DNA of 64,000 nucleotides, taken from contig OY970201.1 in the NCBI GenBank assembly GCA_963708245.1, forward strand, positions 5,332,001 to 5,396,000, written 5' to 3'. This DNA is from CAVYXK01 sp963708245. GTDB taxonomy: Bacteria; Pseudomonadota; Alphaproteobacteria; Acetobacterales; Acetobacteraceae. A model generated the notes under the pieces. It did not search any database, had not been told where the DNA came from, and saw nothing but the letters and a program-made list of their open reading frames with translations. The position numbers and the translations under genes are program-made. This document shows, piece after piece, positions 1-8,391 of the stretch. The first letter of the stretch is position 1. Each line of letters opens with the position of its first letter.

Positions 1-288
1 GTGAAAGTGCTTCGCCGTGAACCCGCTGTAACGCATACGATACAGCCGCTCGACCTCCTCCTCCCGGTCGACCGGAACCCGCTTCCCAGACGCCCGACCA
101 AGCCGCCGGTCCAGAAGACCGGCCGCCCCGCACTCTTCGTAGCGCTGTTGCCAACGACGGAATGTCCGCTCGCTGATCCCAAGCAGCTCCGCCGCTTCGC
201 ACTGGTTGAGTTCGCTCGCTTCATACCGCTCCAGCACGCTCCCGAACTTGATCACTCGCACACCCTGAAGGGCTTCCGACCGGCGCAT
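1..288 (-). CDS. ISNCY-family transposase, N-terminal part (partial at edge)
   Basis: The first 96 codons of the transposase of copy A. They match the proteins beginning at 12370, 51762 and 58386 over the visible part. The stretch includes the helix-turn-helix region (around residues 30-50, LLGISERTFRRWQQRYEE) that should bind the IS ends. The ATG at 286-288 was chosen because GGGAG stands 5 nt upstream; a TTG four codons further upstream is the alternative. The catalytic domain lies outside the window. Confidence 0.9.
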   Translation of the reverse strand, partial: MRRSEALQGVRVIKFGSVLERYEASELNQCEAAELLGISERTFRRWQQRYEECGAAGLLDRRLGRASGKRVPVDREEEVERLYRMRYSGFTAKHFH

Positions 289-365
289 CCGGGCTCCCAA
301 AAGGAACCATCATCACCGGACAGATCGTGCGCTACCTAAACCGGACATACCGTGTGCTACCGACA
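1..365 (-). mobile_element. IS1202-like (ISNCY) insertion sequence, copy A, cut by window edge
   Basis: Reverse complement of the first 365 bp of the element that is complete at 58309-59819. The outer end at 365 starts (read on the minus strand) TGTCGGTAGCACACGG, the same end as the three other copies at 12293, 51685 and 58309. The rest of the element lies beyond the window, so neither its completeness nor its target duplication can be judged. Confidence 0.93.
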
Positions 366-566
366 TTTCTGTCGCCGTCCCCCATGACGATGCCGTGGGT
401 TTGTGCTATATGACGGTCTGGAGGCGATGGCAGCGGTGCGAGGCCTCGCGGGCTCGGCAGGTGTGCGGCCGTCGTCGCCTTTCCGTGGGAGCCGAACCGT
501 TGAGCAGGGCGTGAACGCGCCAGCTGTCGCTATGCGTCGGAGGGGATAAAGATAGGGGTGTCTAAC

Positions 567-1712
567 ATGAAGGCTGGTGCCGGGAGCGCGGCGGCGGGCC
601 AACGTCCGCGCGCGACGGCCAAAACTCCGGCCAGGGCGGCTGCCAAATCAATCCCGGCGGCGCCTAAGAAATCCGCGCCGGTCCGGACGGCGCGATCCGC
701 CAAGGCCAAACCGGTGGCGACCGTGACCCCGACACGTCGGCAGGACGCGCCGGTGCCGGAGGCGGCACTGCCTAAGCCCCCGGCCAAGACTGCTGCTGAG
801 CCTGCGACCCCACGCGTCGTGCCGCCGGTCACGGAAAACGAGGGAAAGCAGGCCGCGGCTAAGCCGGCCGAAACGGCAGTAGCGATGAAGGCTGCCAACG
901 CGCAACCGAAGTCGGCGCCGGCCAAGGCACCTGCGACCAAATCCGCGTCACCCAAGCCTGCGCCGTCTGCCAAACCGACAGCTACGGAACCGGTCGCGCC
1001 GAGTTCGGCGGATACGGTCGCAAACCTACCCATTGGCGCACCGAACCCAGAGCCGGAGCCGGCGGCCGAACCAGATGCGCCTGATGCGCCCTTGTCGGAG
1101 CTGGACATCGTCACGGCGGAGCCAGCCATGGCCGTGGCCGAGGTGCAGGCCCAGGCACCGGCGCCGCCTCGCCATGCGACGTCAATGAACCGTGCGGCTC
1201 CACCGCCGCGCCCACCCGCCAAACCGGAAGTGTTCGCCGAAGGCGATCACGTCGTCTATCCAACCCATGGTGTTGGTAAGGTCGAGCGGATCGCGGTCGA
1301 GGAGATCGCCGGCCACAAGCTGGAGCTGATCCACATCACATTCGAAGAGAACCGGATGACGCTGCGCGTCCCAGTAAGCAAGGCACGCAGCGCCGGTCTT
1401 CGCAAACTGGCCACCCGCAAGCTGTTCGAGGAAGCGCTGAACGTGCTGAAGGGCCGCGCCCGGATTAAACGCACCATGTGGTCGCGCCGGGCGCAGGAAT
1501 ACGAGGCGAAGATCAATTCGGGGGACCCACTGGCGATCGCAGAGGTGGTGCGCGATCTCCACCGCAACGCCGGCCAGCCGGATCAGAGCTTCAGCGAGCG
1601 CCAGATCTACGAGGCGGCCATGGATCGGCTGGCGGCCGAGTTGGCGGCGCTTGACAAAACCGACAAGCTGACCGCTGCCAGCAAGCTGTCGGAGTTCCTG
1701 AAGACGGTTTGA
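567..1712 (+). CDS. CarD-like (CdnL/TRCF domain) transcriptional regulator with long low-complexity N-terminal tail
   Basis: 381 aa. Residues about 220-381 form a CarD/CdnL-type domain: an RNA polymerase-interacting module (FAEGDHVVYPTHGVGKVE, then LRVPVSKARSAGLRKL) followed by a helical C-terminal part (WSRRAQEYEAKINSGD, AIAEVVRDLH). Members of this family bind the RNA polymerase beta subunit and stabilise open complexes, mainly at rRNA and housekeeping promoters. The first ~220 residues are almost entirely Ala, Pro, Lys, Thr and Glu, basic at first (KTPARAAAKSIPAAPKKSAP) and more acidic later, resembling histone H1 tails. Usual alphaproteobacterial CarD proteins are about 170 aa, so the tail is an addition. 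ATG 567 is preferred over GTG 558 because AGGGG sits 8 nt upstream. It reads away from the IS end at 365. Confidence 0.9.
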   Translation: MKAGAGSAAAGQRPRATAKTPARAAAKSIPAAPKKSAPVRTARSAKAKPVATVTPTRRQDAPVPEAALPKPPAKTAAEPATPRVVPPVTENEGKQAAAKPAETAVAMKAANAQPKSAPAKAPATKSASPKPAPSAKPTATEPVAPSSADTVANLPIGAPNPEPEPAAEPDAPDAPLSELDIVTAEPAMAVAEVQAQAPAPPRHATSMNRAAPPPRPPAKPEVFAEGDHVVYPTHGVGKVERIAVEEIAGHKLELIHITFEENRMTLRVPVSKARSAGLRKLATRKLFEEALNVLKGRARIKRTMWSRRAQEYEAKINSGDPLAIAEVVRDLHRNAGQPDQSFSERQIYEAAMDRLAAELAALDKTDKLTAASKLSEFLKTV

Positions 1713-1730
1713 GGCTGGGCGGCGACGCGC

Positions 1731-2333
1731 TCAGCCCCGACGGTACGCCGGGGCTGTCGGCGCGGCGCCGTGGGCGGCGGCGATTTCGCGGCCGCGGCCA
1801 TTGCCAATCATCACTTCCGCAAGGTACTGCCGCCGCTCGAGCTGGTCACGATAGATCGCCGTGGCGGCGTCGATCAGAGTGCCGCCGCTGCCGAGCATTT
1901 GGTCGCCGAATTCGACGATCCGGAGGTTGGGCCACGCCTTGGCTCGGATGCGAAGCAACTCGGCCGCCATGTCCGCGGCCGAGCGGCCAGGCTCGGCCTG
2001 CGCCAGGATCAGCAACATCGCCGCCGTGGATCGAGAGACGCCGGCGTGGCAGTGGACCACCAGGTGCGCATCCGCCTTCGGGGCCGCCAGCAGGTCGCGG
2101 CCGAAGGTGAGAATGCCGCGGACATGGTCGGGGCGAGGAGGCTGCAGGAGCGGGTTCGACTCGATCACGTCGTGGAAGCGCAGCTCCAGGCGTTCGTAGT
2201 CGCCCGGTGTCGCAGGCGCCGGTGTCTCAGGGTCGAGGATCGACAGCACATGGGTGACACCCGCCGCGCAGTGGCCCGGCAATTCGTCTAGTCCGCAGAC
2301 CGTCACGCGGAATGGAGTCGTCAATCGTGGCAT
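1731..2333 (-). CDS. Protein tyrosine / dual-specificity phosphatase
   Basis: 200 aa, cytoplasmic, no signal peptide. It carries the cysteine-phosphatase signature C(X)5R as HCHAGVSRST, with nucleophile Cys95 and Arg101. Asp55 in LRFHDVIESN is placed like the general acid of dual-specificity phosphatases. The mechanism (phosphocysteine intermediate) is established for the family; the substrate is unknown. It converges with the CarD-like gene, the two stops being 18 bp apart. The last ~25 residues are Ala/Arg-rich and outside the conserved domain. Confidence 0.85.
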   Translation of the reverse strand: MPRLTTPFRVTVCGLDELPGHCAAGVTHVLSILDPETPAPATPGDYERLELRFHDVIESNPLLQPPRPDHVRGILTFGRDLLAAPKADAHLVVHCHAGVSRSTAAMLLILAQAEPGRSAADMAAELLRIRAKAWPNLRIVEFGDQMLGSGGTLIDAATAIYRDQLERRQYLAEVMIGNGRGREIAAAHGAAPTAPAYRRG

Positions 2334-2422
2334 CGCCTGCTCTCGCCGTCGTGCCGCTACGAATGTGGGGCGCCATCGCGCCGCCGTCCATGGCCCGCAT
2401 TCGGGGTCCCTGCTATGCCCGG

Positions 2423-2848
2423 ATGAAGGCGATGGCCGGGGTCGATCGCAACGCCATGCGCGTGAAGCTCGCGCTGGAAGCCGAGAGTAGCGTTAACAGC
2501 GCCACGGTCAGTGAGAAGAACGTCATCCTGACCTCCGAGGATCCCAAGGAAGCCAACGCGAACATCGGCCTGTATGACAAGGCCACCGCCACCACGCTCC
2601 AGGCGATCGGCCGATTGGAAAGCGTGACCGAGGATCTGGGGCAACGCACGCTGATCGAAGGGTTCCGCGCCGCGGTGAACACCCGGCAGTAGGCGAGTGC
2701 GCATGTCTTTGAGCCGGCGCTCTCCGGCAAGATTCCGGAGGCGTCTGCCTATTCTCGCGACGTGGCGGCCAAGTACCGCCGCACCGCCATTGACGTCGTC
2801 GGCAAGCTGATCACAACCAACGCGGAGAAGATGCGAGCGGCGCGTTGA
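2423..2848 (+). pseudogene. Remnant of a chemoreceptor four-helix-bundle sensor domain
   Basis: About 142 codons in one frame, interrupted by an in-frame TAG at 2690-2692. Both sides read as one amphipathic helical protein: before the stop NAMRVKLALEAESSVNSATV and LYDKATATTLQAIGRLESV, after it KYRRTAIDVVGKLITTNAEK. This resembles the periplasmic 4HB_MCP sensor module of methyl-accepting chemotaxis proteins. There is no N-terminal membrane helix, no HAMP and no signalling domain, so it is a fragment with both ends missing. A complete IS481 element lies 113 bp downstream. Family assignment is by pattern only and the exact 5' limit is uncertain. Confidence 0.45.
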
Positions 2849-2954
2849 CGGGAGCGTTGCCATGGCCGGAAGTGCCCGCGTTTGGCATCCATTTGTTAGC
2901 TGCTCGCTCACTGGCGGCGAACGCCGTGGGGTACTCGACGGGACTCCTCATGAG

Positions 2955-2961
2955 CTTTATG
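2955..2961. repeat. Target-site duplication of the IS481 element, left copy
   Basis: CTTTATG directly precedes the left inverted repeat at 2962. The same 7 bp directly follow the right inverted repeat at 4135-4141. Confidence 0.85.
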
Positions 2962-4134
2962 TGTAGAAGTCTTGACTTAATCTGACATCGGGTGTCGGCT
3001 GGCGTCAACCCAGAAGGACACCACCATGACCAAGGACCAGAAGATCATCGGCGCCAAGGCCGGCCTGCTCGAGCTCGCCAAGCAGCTCGGCAACGTCAGC
3101 CAAGCCTGCAAACTCATGGGATATTCCCGCGATAGCTTCTACCGCTTCCAGGAACTCTACCAAAAAGGCGGCGAACTCGCCCTTCAGGAGCTCTCCCGCC
3201 GCAAGCCCATCCTCAAAAACCGCGTCGCCCCAGAGGTCGAGCAGGCCGTGCTCGCCTTCGCCATCGACCAGCCCGCCTGGGGCCAGGCAAGGGTCGCCAA
3301 CGAACTGCTCAAGCGCGGCATCAGCGTCTCACCCTTCGGCGTGCGCTGCATCTGGCTGCGCCATGACCTCGCAACCATGAAGCTCCGCCTCAAGGCGCTG
3401 GAAGCCAAAATGGCCCAGGAGCGGTTGATCCTGACCGAAAGCCAGCTCGCCGCCCTGGAGAAGGCCAAGGCCGACAAAGAGGCGCACGGCGAGTTCGACA
3501 CCGAATGCCCCGGCTACTGCGGCGCCCAGGATACCTTCTACGTCGGAACCCTCAAGGGCGTCGGGCGCATCTACCAGCAGACCTTCCTCGATACCTACTC
3601 CAAGCTCGGCTTCGCCAAGCTCTACGACCGCAAGACCCCGATTACCGCCGCCGATCTGCTGAACGATCGCGTCATCCCGTTCTTCGAGGAGCAGGGCGTG
3701 CCGCTGCAGCGGGTGCTCACCGACCGCGGCACCGAGTTCTGCGGCGCCCACGACCGCCACGAATACGAGCTCTACCTGGCGGTCGAGAACATCGACCACA
3801 CCCGCACCAAGACCCGCAGTCCGCAGACCAACGGCATCGTCGAGCGGTTCCACAAAACCATGCTCGATGAGTTCTATCGTGTGGCGTTCCGCAAGAAGCT
3901 CTACAGCTCAATCAACGAGTTGCAGGTGGATCTTGATCTGTGGCTCGCCGACTACAACCAACACCGTACCCACCAGGGCAGATACTGCTTCGGAAAGACC
4001 CCAATGCAGACCTTCCTCGATGCGTCACAACTCGCTCGCGACAAACAAATCGGAGGTGATAGAAACCATCAGCAAGCCGCCTGATCATCACCGCCAGAGC
4101 ACACCAATTGTCAGATCAAATAGAGACTTGTACA
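2962..4134 (+). mobile_element. Complete IS481-family insertion sequence
   Basis: 1173 bp, bounded by imperfect 26-bp terminal inverted repeats: left TGTAGAAGTCTTGACTTAAT and onward, right (minus strand) TGTACAAGTCTCTATTTGAT and onward, both ending in CTGACA. It is flanked by 7-bp direct repeats CTTTATG and contains one intact transposase gene. Intact ends, gene and duplication indicate a recent insertion. The empty target would join 2961 directly to 4142. Confidence 0.92.
3026..4084 (+). CDS. IS481-family DDE transposase
   Basis: 352 aa, full length for the family. An N-terminal helix-turn-helix region (residues about 10-60, NVSQACKLMGYSRDSFYRFQ) recognises the IS ends. The RNase H-fold integrase core carries the probable catalytic residues Asp169 (AQDTFYVG), Asp233 (LTDRGTEF) and Glu273 (NGIVERFHK). 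A C-terminal YNQHRTHQG motif is typical of IS481 and IS3 relatives. The ATG follows AGAAGGACACCACC, a good ribosome-binding site. The reading frame is undamaged, so the element may be active. Confidence 0.95.
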   Translation: MTKDQKIIGAKAGLLELAKQLGNVSQACKLMGYSRDSFYRFQELYQKGGELALQELSRRKPILKNRVAPEVEQAVLAFAIDQPAWGQARVANELLKRGISVSPFGVRCIWLRHDLATMKLRLKALEAKMAQERLILTESQLAALEKAKADKEAHGEFDTECPGYCGAQDTFYVGTLKGVGRIYQQTFLDTYSKLGFAKLYDRKTPITAADLLNDRVIPFFEEQGVPLQRVLTDRGTEFCGAHDRHEYELYLAVENIDHTRTKTRSPQTNGIVERFHKTMLDEFYRVAFRKKLYSSINELQVDLDLWLADYNQHRTHQGRYCFGKTPMQTFLDASQLARDKQIGGDRNHQQAA

Positions 4135-4141
4135 CTTTATG
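4135..4141. repeat. Target-site duplication of the IS481 element, right copy
   Basis: CTTTATG directly after the right inverted repeat, matching 2955-2961. Confidence 0.85.
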
Positions 4142-4320
4142 CCGAACCGCTGTCCAGCCCGCAAAAGGGGCCTCCCAATTCCCTGAAGACATGCCTACCA
4201 CTTCTCTACCCCTCACCGCCTCTGCGGTTATGCTTTCTTGCCTTCAGCGACAAAAGCAGAGGTACCTCCGATAGCGCGAGTGCGACTTTCATTCAATCGT
4301 GCTGTGCGCACGCGCGCTAG

Positions 4321-4730
4321 TTATACCAACCGCCCTAGACACTGACACACGCCCAGTCGCGGGTTCCGATTGAGCGGATGCGGTCTGGATCATCGATCAG
4401 GAAGTTCCACGCATCCTTGCAAGCCTCAATGATCGCCTCGTAGGTGTCCCAGACGAGATTGCATAGCTTGTTGGCGCGCAGGTATTCCCAGACATTCTCC
4501 ATCGAGTTCAGCTCCGGCGAGTAGGGCGGCAGAGGCACCAGCGTAATATTGCCCAGCACCTTCAGCTTTTTGCCGCGCTGGTGCCAGCCGGCCTGGTCGC
4601 AGAGCATAGCAGCATGCGCACCAGGGCTGACCTGAGTGCTGAGTTCCTCGAGTAGCTCATTCATTCCCTCGGTGTTGGCCGCGGGCATGATAACCGCCGC
4701 GCCGACGCCGCGAGCGGGGCAGATCGCCCC
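4321..4730 (-). mobile_element. 3' remnant of an IS630-family element
   Basis: Encodes the last ~130 residues of an IS630 transposase, clearly homologous to residues about 227-356 of the intact copy at 49255-50325 (shared WHQRGK, LPPYSPELN, MENVW and DPDRIRSI), but diverged, so it comes from a related rather than identical IS. The outer end keeps a terminal-repeat-like TTATACCAACCGCC at 4321. The 5' three quarters of the IS are gone and the broken edge is joined to a methyltransferase gene at about 4730. Confidence 0.85.
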
Positions 4731-5210
4731 GATCGCATCGATGAAGCGACGCTGCTCGGCCCGAGGCAGCAGCACGAGCGGGATGCCGCACACCACGGTG
4801 CCAATCCGGCCGTGCCAGTGCGGCGGTACGAGCAGCGGCAGGCGGCGGGCGTCGCCTTCGATCACATGCACGCCCGCCAGCGTGCGGCGTAGATGGGCGA
4901 CAAGCTCCGGCACGATCTCCACCACGATGAGCCGCTCGGGGGGAATGCCCCCCGCCAGCAGCGCCTGCGAGATCACGCCGGTGCCGGCACCCAGCTCCAA
5001 GACGGCCTCATCGTCGGCACGGCGGATCTGACCTACGACGTGCCGGCACAACGTCGGTGAGGACGGCACGACCGAGCCAATCTGCAACGGATTGGCCAGC
5101 CAGCGGCGAAGGAACAATCCAGGATTGGCTGCCGGCTTGTCACGGCCTTTGTTCGGCCTTCTAGCGCGCCTCGCTGAGGCTTTGCCGGTCGTTCGCAATG
5201 CGTGTGACAC
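4335..5210 (-). pseudogene. pmtA: Phospholipid N-methyltransferase (PmtA-like) truncated and fused in frame to an IS630 transposase tail
   Basis: One open frame of 291 codons made of two unrelated parts. Residues 1-160 are a class I SAM methyltransferase of the PmtA/rRNA-dimethylase-like group: SAM motif I VLELGAGTGVISQAL (residues 70-84), motif II with acidic residue LIVVEIVPEL, EGDARRLP, and the post-I segment VVCGIPLVLLP. In intact relatives a C-terminal strand-helix segment of roughly 40 residues follows. Here it is replaced after RFIDAI by GAICPARGVGAAVIMPAAN and the rest of an IS630 transposase, including its Asp (MLCDQAGWH) and Glu (NSMENVW). PmtA makes phosphatidylcholine from phosphatidylethanolamine. 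The enzyme is probably inactive, but the frame is open to a normal stop, so a chimeric protein could be made. Confidence 0.8.
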
Positions 5211-5593
5211 GGCGTTGCAACTTTTCTTTCATTAATACTGGCGTAGCTCGCCTTTCTACAGCAAAACGGCACGTTTCGGAACCATTGCTGCGATCCGCCT
5301 CCGCCCGGCGGCCCAGACGATATTTTGACGCAAAAGGGGTGCGCACCCTCCGGGAGATTGCTTCGCAATGACCGTAGCCGCCAATCTGCGTGATCATTTG
5401 GCAGGCGCACAGGCGCCCCCGGGAGGGCGCGGATAACTGACCGCGCCCTCACGGTCGATGATGAGGTGCCCTTAACGCCCGGCTGCTGGATGGAGCTCTC
5501 GGCTGAATGTCATCAGGTTCAGATCACCGGCGAGAGGCTCGGGGCCCACGCCAGCGCGAAGCTGGGATGCCGCGAATAGAGTAGACGATCCGA
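5211..5593. other. Intergenic stretch without a recognised gene
   Basis: 383 bp between the broken methyltransferase and rpmG. It should hold the promoter of the methyltransferase (minus strand). A short hairpin CCAGCGCGAAGCTGG at 5551-5565 lies just downstream of rpmG but has no T-tract. No coding or RNA-gene signal was recognised. Confidence 0.5.
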
Positions 5594-5761
5594 CTACTTG
5601 ATCTTGGCTTCCTTGAACAGCACGTGCCGGCGCACGACCGGATCGTACTTCTTCAGCTCAAGCTTACCGGTCTGCGTGCGCGCGTTCTTCTTCGTCACGT
5701 AGAAATACCCGGTGTCGGCGCTCGAGACGAGCTTGATCTGCACAGTATTGGTCTTCGCCAT
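5594..5761 (-). CDS. rpmG: 50S ribosomal protein L33
   Basis: 55 aa, the standard length of bacterial L33. The protein begins MAKTNTVQIKLVSSADTGYF, continues with YVTKKNARTQTGKLELKKYD and ends in RHVLFKEAKIK, the conserved L33 pattern. This is the alphaproteobacterial cysteine-free type, without the zinc-ribbon CxxC pairs, so it does not need zinc. It is a component of the large ribosomal subunit near the E site. It stands alone, 70 bp downstream of the glcB stop and on the same strand. Confidence 0.97.
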   Translation of the reverse strand: MAKTNTVQIKLVSSADTGYFYVTKKNARTQTGKLELKKYDPVVRRHVLFKEAKIK

Positions 5762-5831
5762 TCCGGTGTCCTCGGGCGGGTTCCTCGGGAGGCGGTCAAC
5801 ATGCGCACCGGGCCGGCCTCCGTCAAGGCGG

Positions 5832-7997
5832 TTACCCGGCCTGCTTTGCCTGCCGCCGGCGCCTGTGCAGGATGAATTCGGTATAGCCGTTCGGCTGGGC
5901 GCGGCCCTCGAAAATCAGGTCGCAGGCCGCCAGGAACGCCGGCCCGTCGAATGCTGGGGCCATCGGCCGATAATTGGGATCGCCGGCATTCTGCCGGTCC
6001 ACCACGGCTGCCATCCGGCGGAGCGTCGCCCGGACCTGCTCCTCGGTGGCGATGCCGTGATGCAGCCAGTTGGCGACGTGTTGGGAGGAGATGCGCAGGG
6101 TCGCCCGATCCTCCATCAGCGCGACATCGTGGATGTCAGGCACCTTCGAGCAGCCGATGCCCTGGTCGATCCACCGGACCACGTAGCCCAGGATGCCCTG
6201 GCAGTTGTTGTCCAGCTCCTGCTGCACCGCGTCGGGCGCCCAGTTGGGTCGGTCGGCCAACGGCAGGGTCAAAAGGGCGGCAAGCGGGGTCGGCTTGCGG
6301 CCGACCAGTTCCGCCTGCCGAACCGCCACATCGACTTTGTGGTAATGCAGCGCGTGCAGCGTGGCCGCAGTGGGGGAAGGGACCCAGGCGGTGTTGGCCC
6401 CGGCCATCGGGTGGCTGATCTTCTGCGCCAGCATCTCCGCCATCCGGTCGGGCGCGGCCCACATTCCCTTGCCGATCTGCGCCCGGCCCCGCAGCCCGCA
6501 GGCCAAGCCGATATCGACGTTCCTGTCCTCGTAGGCCTTGATCCACACGGTGTCCCGCATGTCGTTCTTGCGGATCATCGCGCCGGCTTCCATCGAGGTG
6601 TGGATCTCATCGCCGGTACGATCCAGGAACCCGGTGTTGATGAACGCCACGCGGTCCCTGGCGCCATGGATGCAGGCCTTGAGATTGGCCGATGTGCGTC
6701 GCTCCTCGTCCATGATGCCCAGCTTGATTGTGTTGCGGGCTAGTCCGAGGAGCTCCTCCACGCGGGAGAAGATGGCATCAGTGTGCGCGACCTCGTCGGG
6801 TCCGTGCATCTTCGGCTTGACGATATAGATCGAGCCAATACGGCTGTTGCGGAACTTGCCCGTCCCGCGCAGGTCGTGCAGCGCGATCAGCGAGGTGACA
6901 GCGGCGTCCAGCATGCCTTCGGGGATCTCGGCGCCGTCGCTGTCGCGCGCTGCGTCGGTGTACATGTGATGACCGACATTGCGCACCAGCATGAGGCTGC
7001 GGCCGGGAAGCGTAAGCGCGTTGCCGGATGGCGCATGGTACTCGCGATCGGGCGACAGGCGACGAGTCATCATTCGCCCGTTCTTTTCGAACGTATCCTC
7101 GAGCGTTCCCTTCATCAGCCCGAGCCAGTTGCGGTACGCGCCCACTTTGTCGGCGGCATCGACGGCGGCGATCGAGTCCTCGAGGTCCTGGATGGTGGTG
7201 ATCGCGGCCTCCAGCACGACATCCGCGATGCCGGCGCGATCGTCCTTGCCGATCGGGCTGGTGCGATCGATCAGCAGCTCGACATGCAAGTTGTGATGCC
7301 GCAGCAGTACGGCGGATGGCGCGGCGGCATCGCCACGCCAGCCGACGAGCTGGTCGGGATGAACGAGCGACGTCTTGCCGCCAGTGGTCCGCGCTACGAT
7401 AAGCTGACCGGCTTCGACGGCATAACCAGCCGCGTCGGCGTGGCGACCGTCTCGGAGCGGCGCCGCCTGATCCAGGAACTCCCGCGCCTTCGCCACCACG
7501 CGCGCCCCGCGGACCGGGTTGTAGCCGCCGCCGCGCGTGGCACCGCCGTCCTCCGGGATAGCGTCGGTGCCGTAGAGCGCATCGTATAGGCTAGCCCAGC
7601 GGGCATTGGCGGCGTTCAGGGCATAGCGCGGGTTGGTCACCGGAACGACGAGCTGGGGCCCGGCAATCAGGGCGATCTCGGGATCGACGTTCGCTGTGCC
7701 GATGACAAAATCAGCCGGGTCGGGCTCGAGATAGGAGATCCTCCGAAGGAAATCCTGGTACTCGGTCGGATCGATCGATTTGCCGCGATTGTCGCGATGC
7801 CAGGCATCGATCTGCCGCTGCAGCTCGTCGCGGCGCCGCAAAAGGGCCGCGTTGCGCGGTGCCAGCGCCCGGACCAATTCATTGAGGCCGCGCCAGAATC
7901 CGGCCGGGTCGAGGCCGGTGCCGGGCACGGCCTCGTGATTAACGAAGTCGAACAGCACCTGGGCGACTTTCAGCCCGCCGGCATCGACGTACTCCAT
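5832..7997 (-). CDS. glcB: Malate synthase G
   Basis: 721 aa, the length of monomeric malate synthase G (about 720). The enzyme condenses glyoxylate with acetyl-CoA to malate in the glyoxylate/glycolate pathway in the cytoplasm. Recognisable segments: TTIQDLEDSIAAVDAADKV, NVGHHMYTDA, KPKMHGPDEVAHT, NLKACIHGARDRVAFINTGF, DEIHTSMEAG, and the C-terminal NYRPMAPAFDG and YTEFILHRRR. The ATG at 7997 begins MEYVDAGGLKVAQVLFDFVN, the normal N-terminus; upstream in-frame codons are outside the family alignment. No isocitrate lyase or glycolate oxidase gene is nearby, so it is read alone. Confidence 0.96.
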   Translation of the reverse strand: MEYVDAGGLKVAQVLFDFVNHEAVPGTGLDPAGFWRGLNELVRALAPRNAALLRRRDELQRQIDAWHRDNRGKSIDPTEYQDFLRRISYLEPDPADFVIGTANVDPEIALIAGPQLVVPVTNPRYALNAANARWASLYDALYGTDAIPEDGGATRGGGYNPVRGARVVAKAREFLDQAAPLRDGRHADAAGYAVEAGQLIVARTTGGKTSLVHPDQLVGWRGDAAAPSAVLLRHHNLHVELLIDRTSPIGKDDRAGIADVVLEAAITTIQDLEDSIAAVDAADKVGAYRNWLGLMKGTLEDTFEKNGRMMTRRLSPDREYHAPSGNALTLPGRSLMLVRNVGHHMYTDAARDSDGAEIPEGMLDAAVTSLIALHDLRGTGKFRNSRIGSIYIVKPKMHGPDEVAHTDAIFSRVEELLGLARNTIKLGIMDEERRTSANLKACIHGARDRVAFINTGFLDRTGDEIHTSMEAGAMIRKNDMRDTVWIKAYEDRNVDIGLACGLRGRAQIGKGMWAAPDRMAEMLAQKISHPMAGANTAWVPSPTAATLHALHYHKVDVAVRQAELVGRKPTPLAALLTLPLADRPNWAPDAVQQELDNNCQGILGYVVRWIDQGIGCSKVPDIHDVALMEDRATLRISSQHVANWLHHGIATEEQVRATLRRMAAVVDRQNAGDPNYRPMAPAFDGPAFLAACDLIFEGRAQPNGYTEFILHRRRRQAKQAG

Positions 7998-8391
7998 GCT
8001 CCCGAACCTCTGCTCCACGAACCGGCAGCCGGCGACCGCCCGTTGCGGTGTCTGAGGCTGCTGCGCTCGTGCTGTTCTTAGTGTGCTCCGGCATGGCCGC
8101 AAAGACGGCCGGAGTTGTATGGGCGATTTAGCCTTGCGGGCGGTTGAAGAACGCCCTCGGGCTGCCAATGCAGGTGTGGGTAGGTATTGCTTACATTGGT
8201 AGGTGTACCGCCCCGTTACTCCGAACCATGCGAACGCTCCGGCTGGGCCACGGAGCCGTCCCGTCGCTCCGCTGGAGGGTACCGCGATCGCCATGAGAAG
8301 TGCGGGCTAGGCAATTCGATGCGGAAAGCATAGTGTGCAGACATCATCCGGGCGCGCCCAACCCCCGTGAGTGTGAGCATAGGAGAAGTTT
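7998..8391. promoter_or_regulatory. Intergenic region between divergent glcB and acyltransferase genes, with a direct repeat
   Basis: 394 bp without a supported gene. It must contain both divergent promoters. A 9-bp direct repeat GGTAGGT(A/G)T occurs at 8179-8187 and 8198-8206, spaced 19 bp (about two helical turns), about 180 bp upstream of glcB; this could be a regulator binding site, but nothing else supports it. Confidence 0.3.

Noticed and set aside
5832..8294. Longer malate synthase start at 8294
   Set aside because: The extra 99 residues do not belong to malate synthase G and lie over the divergent promoter region; MEYVDAGG at 7997 fits the family.
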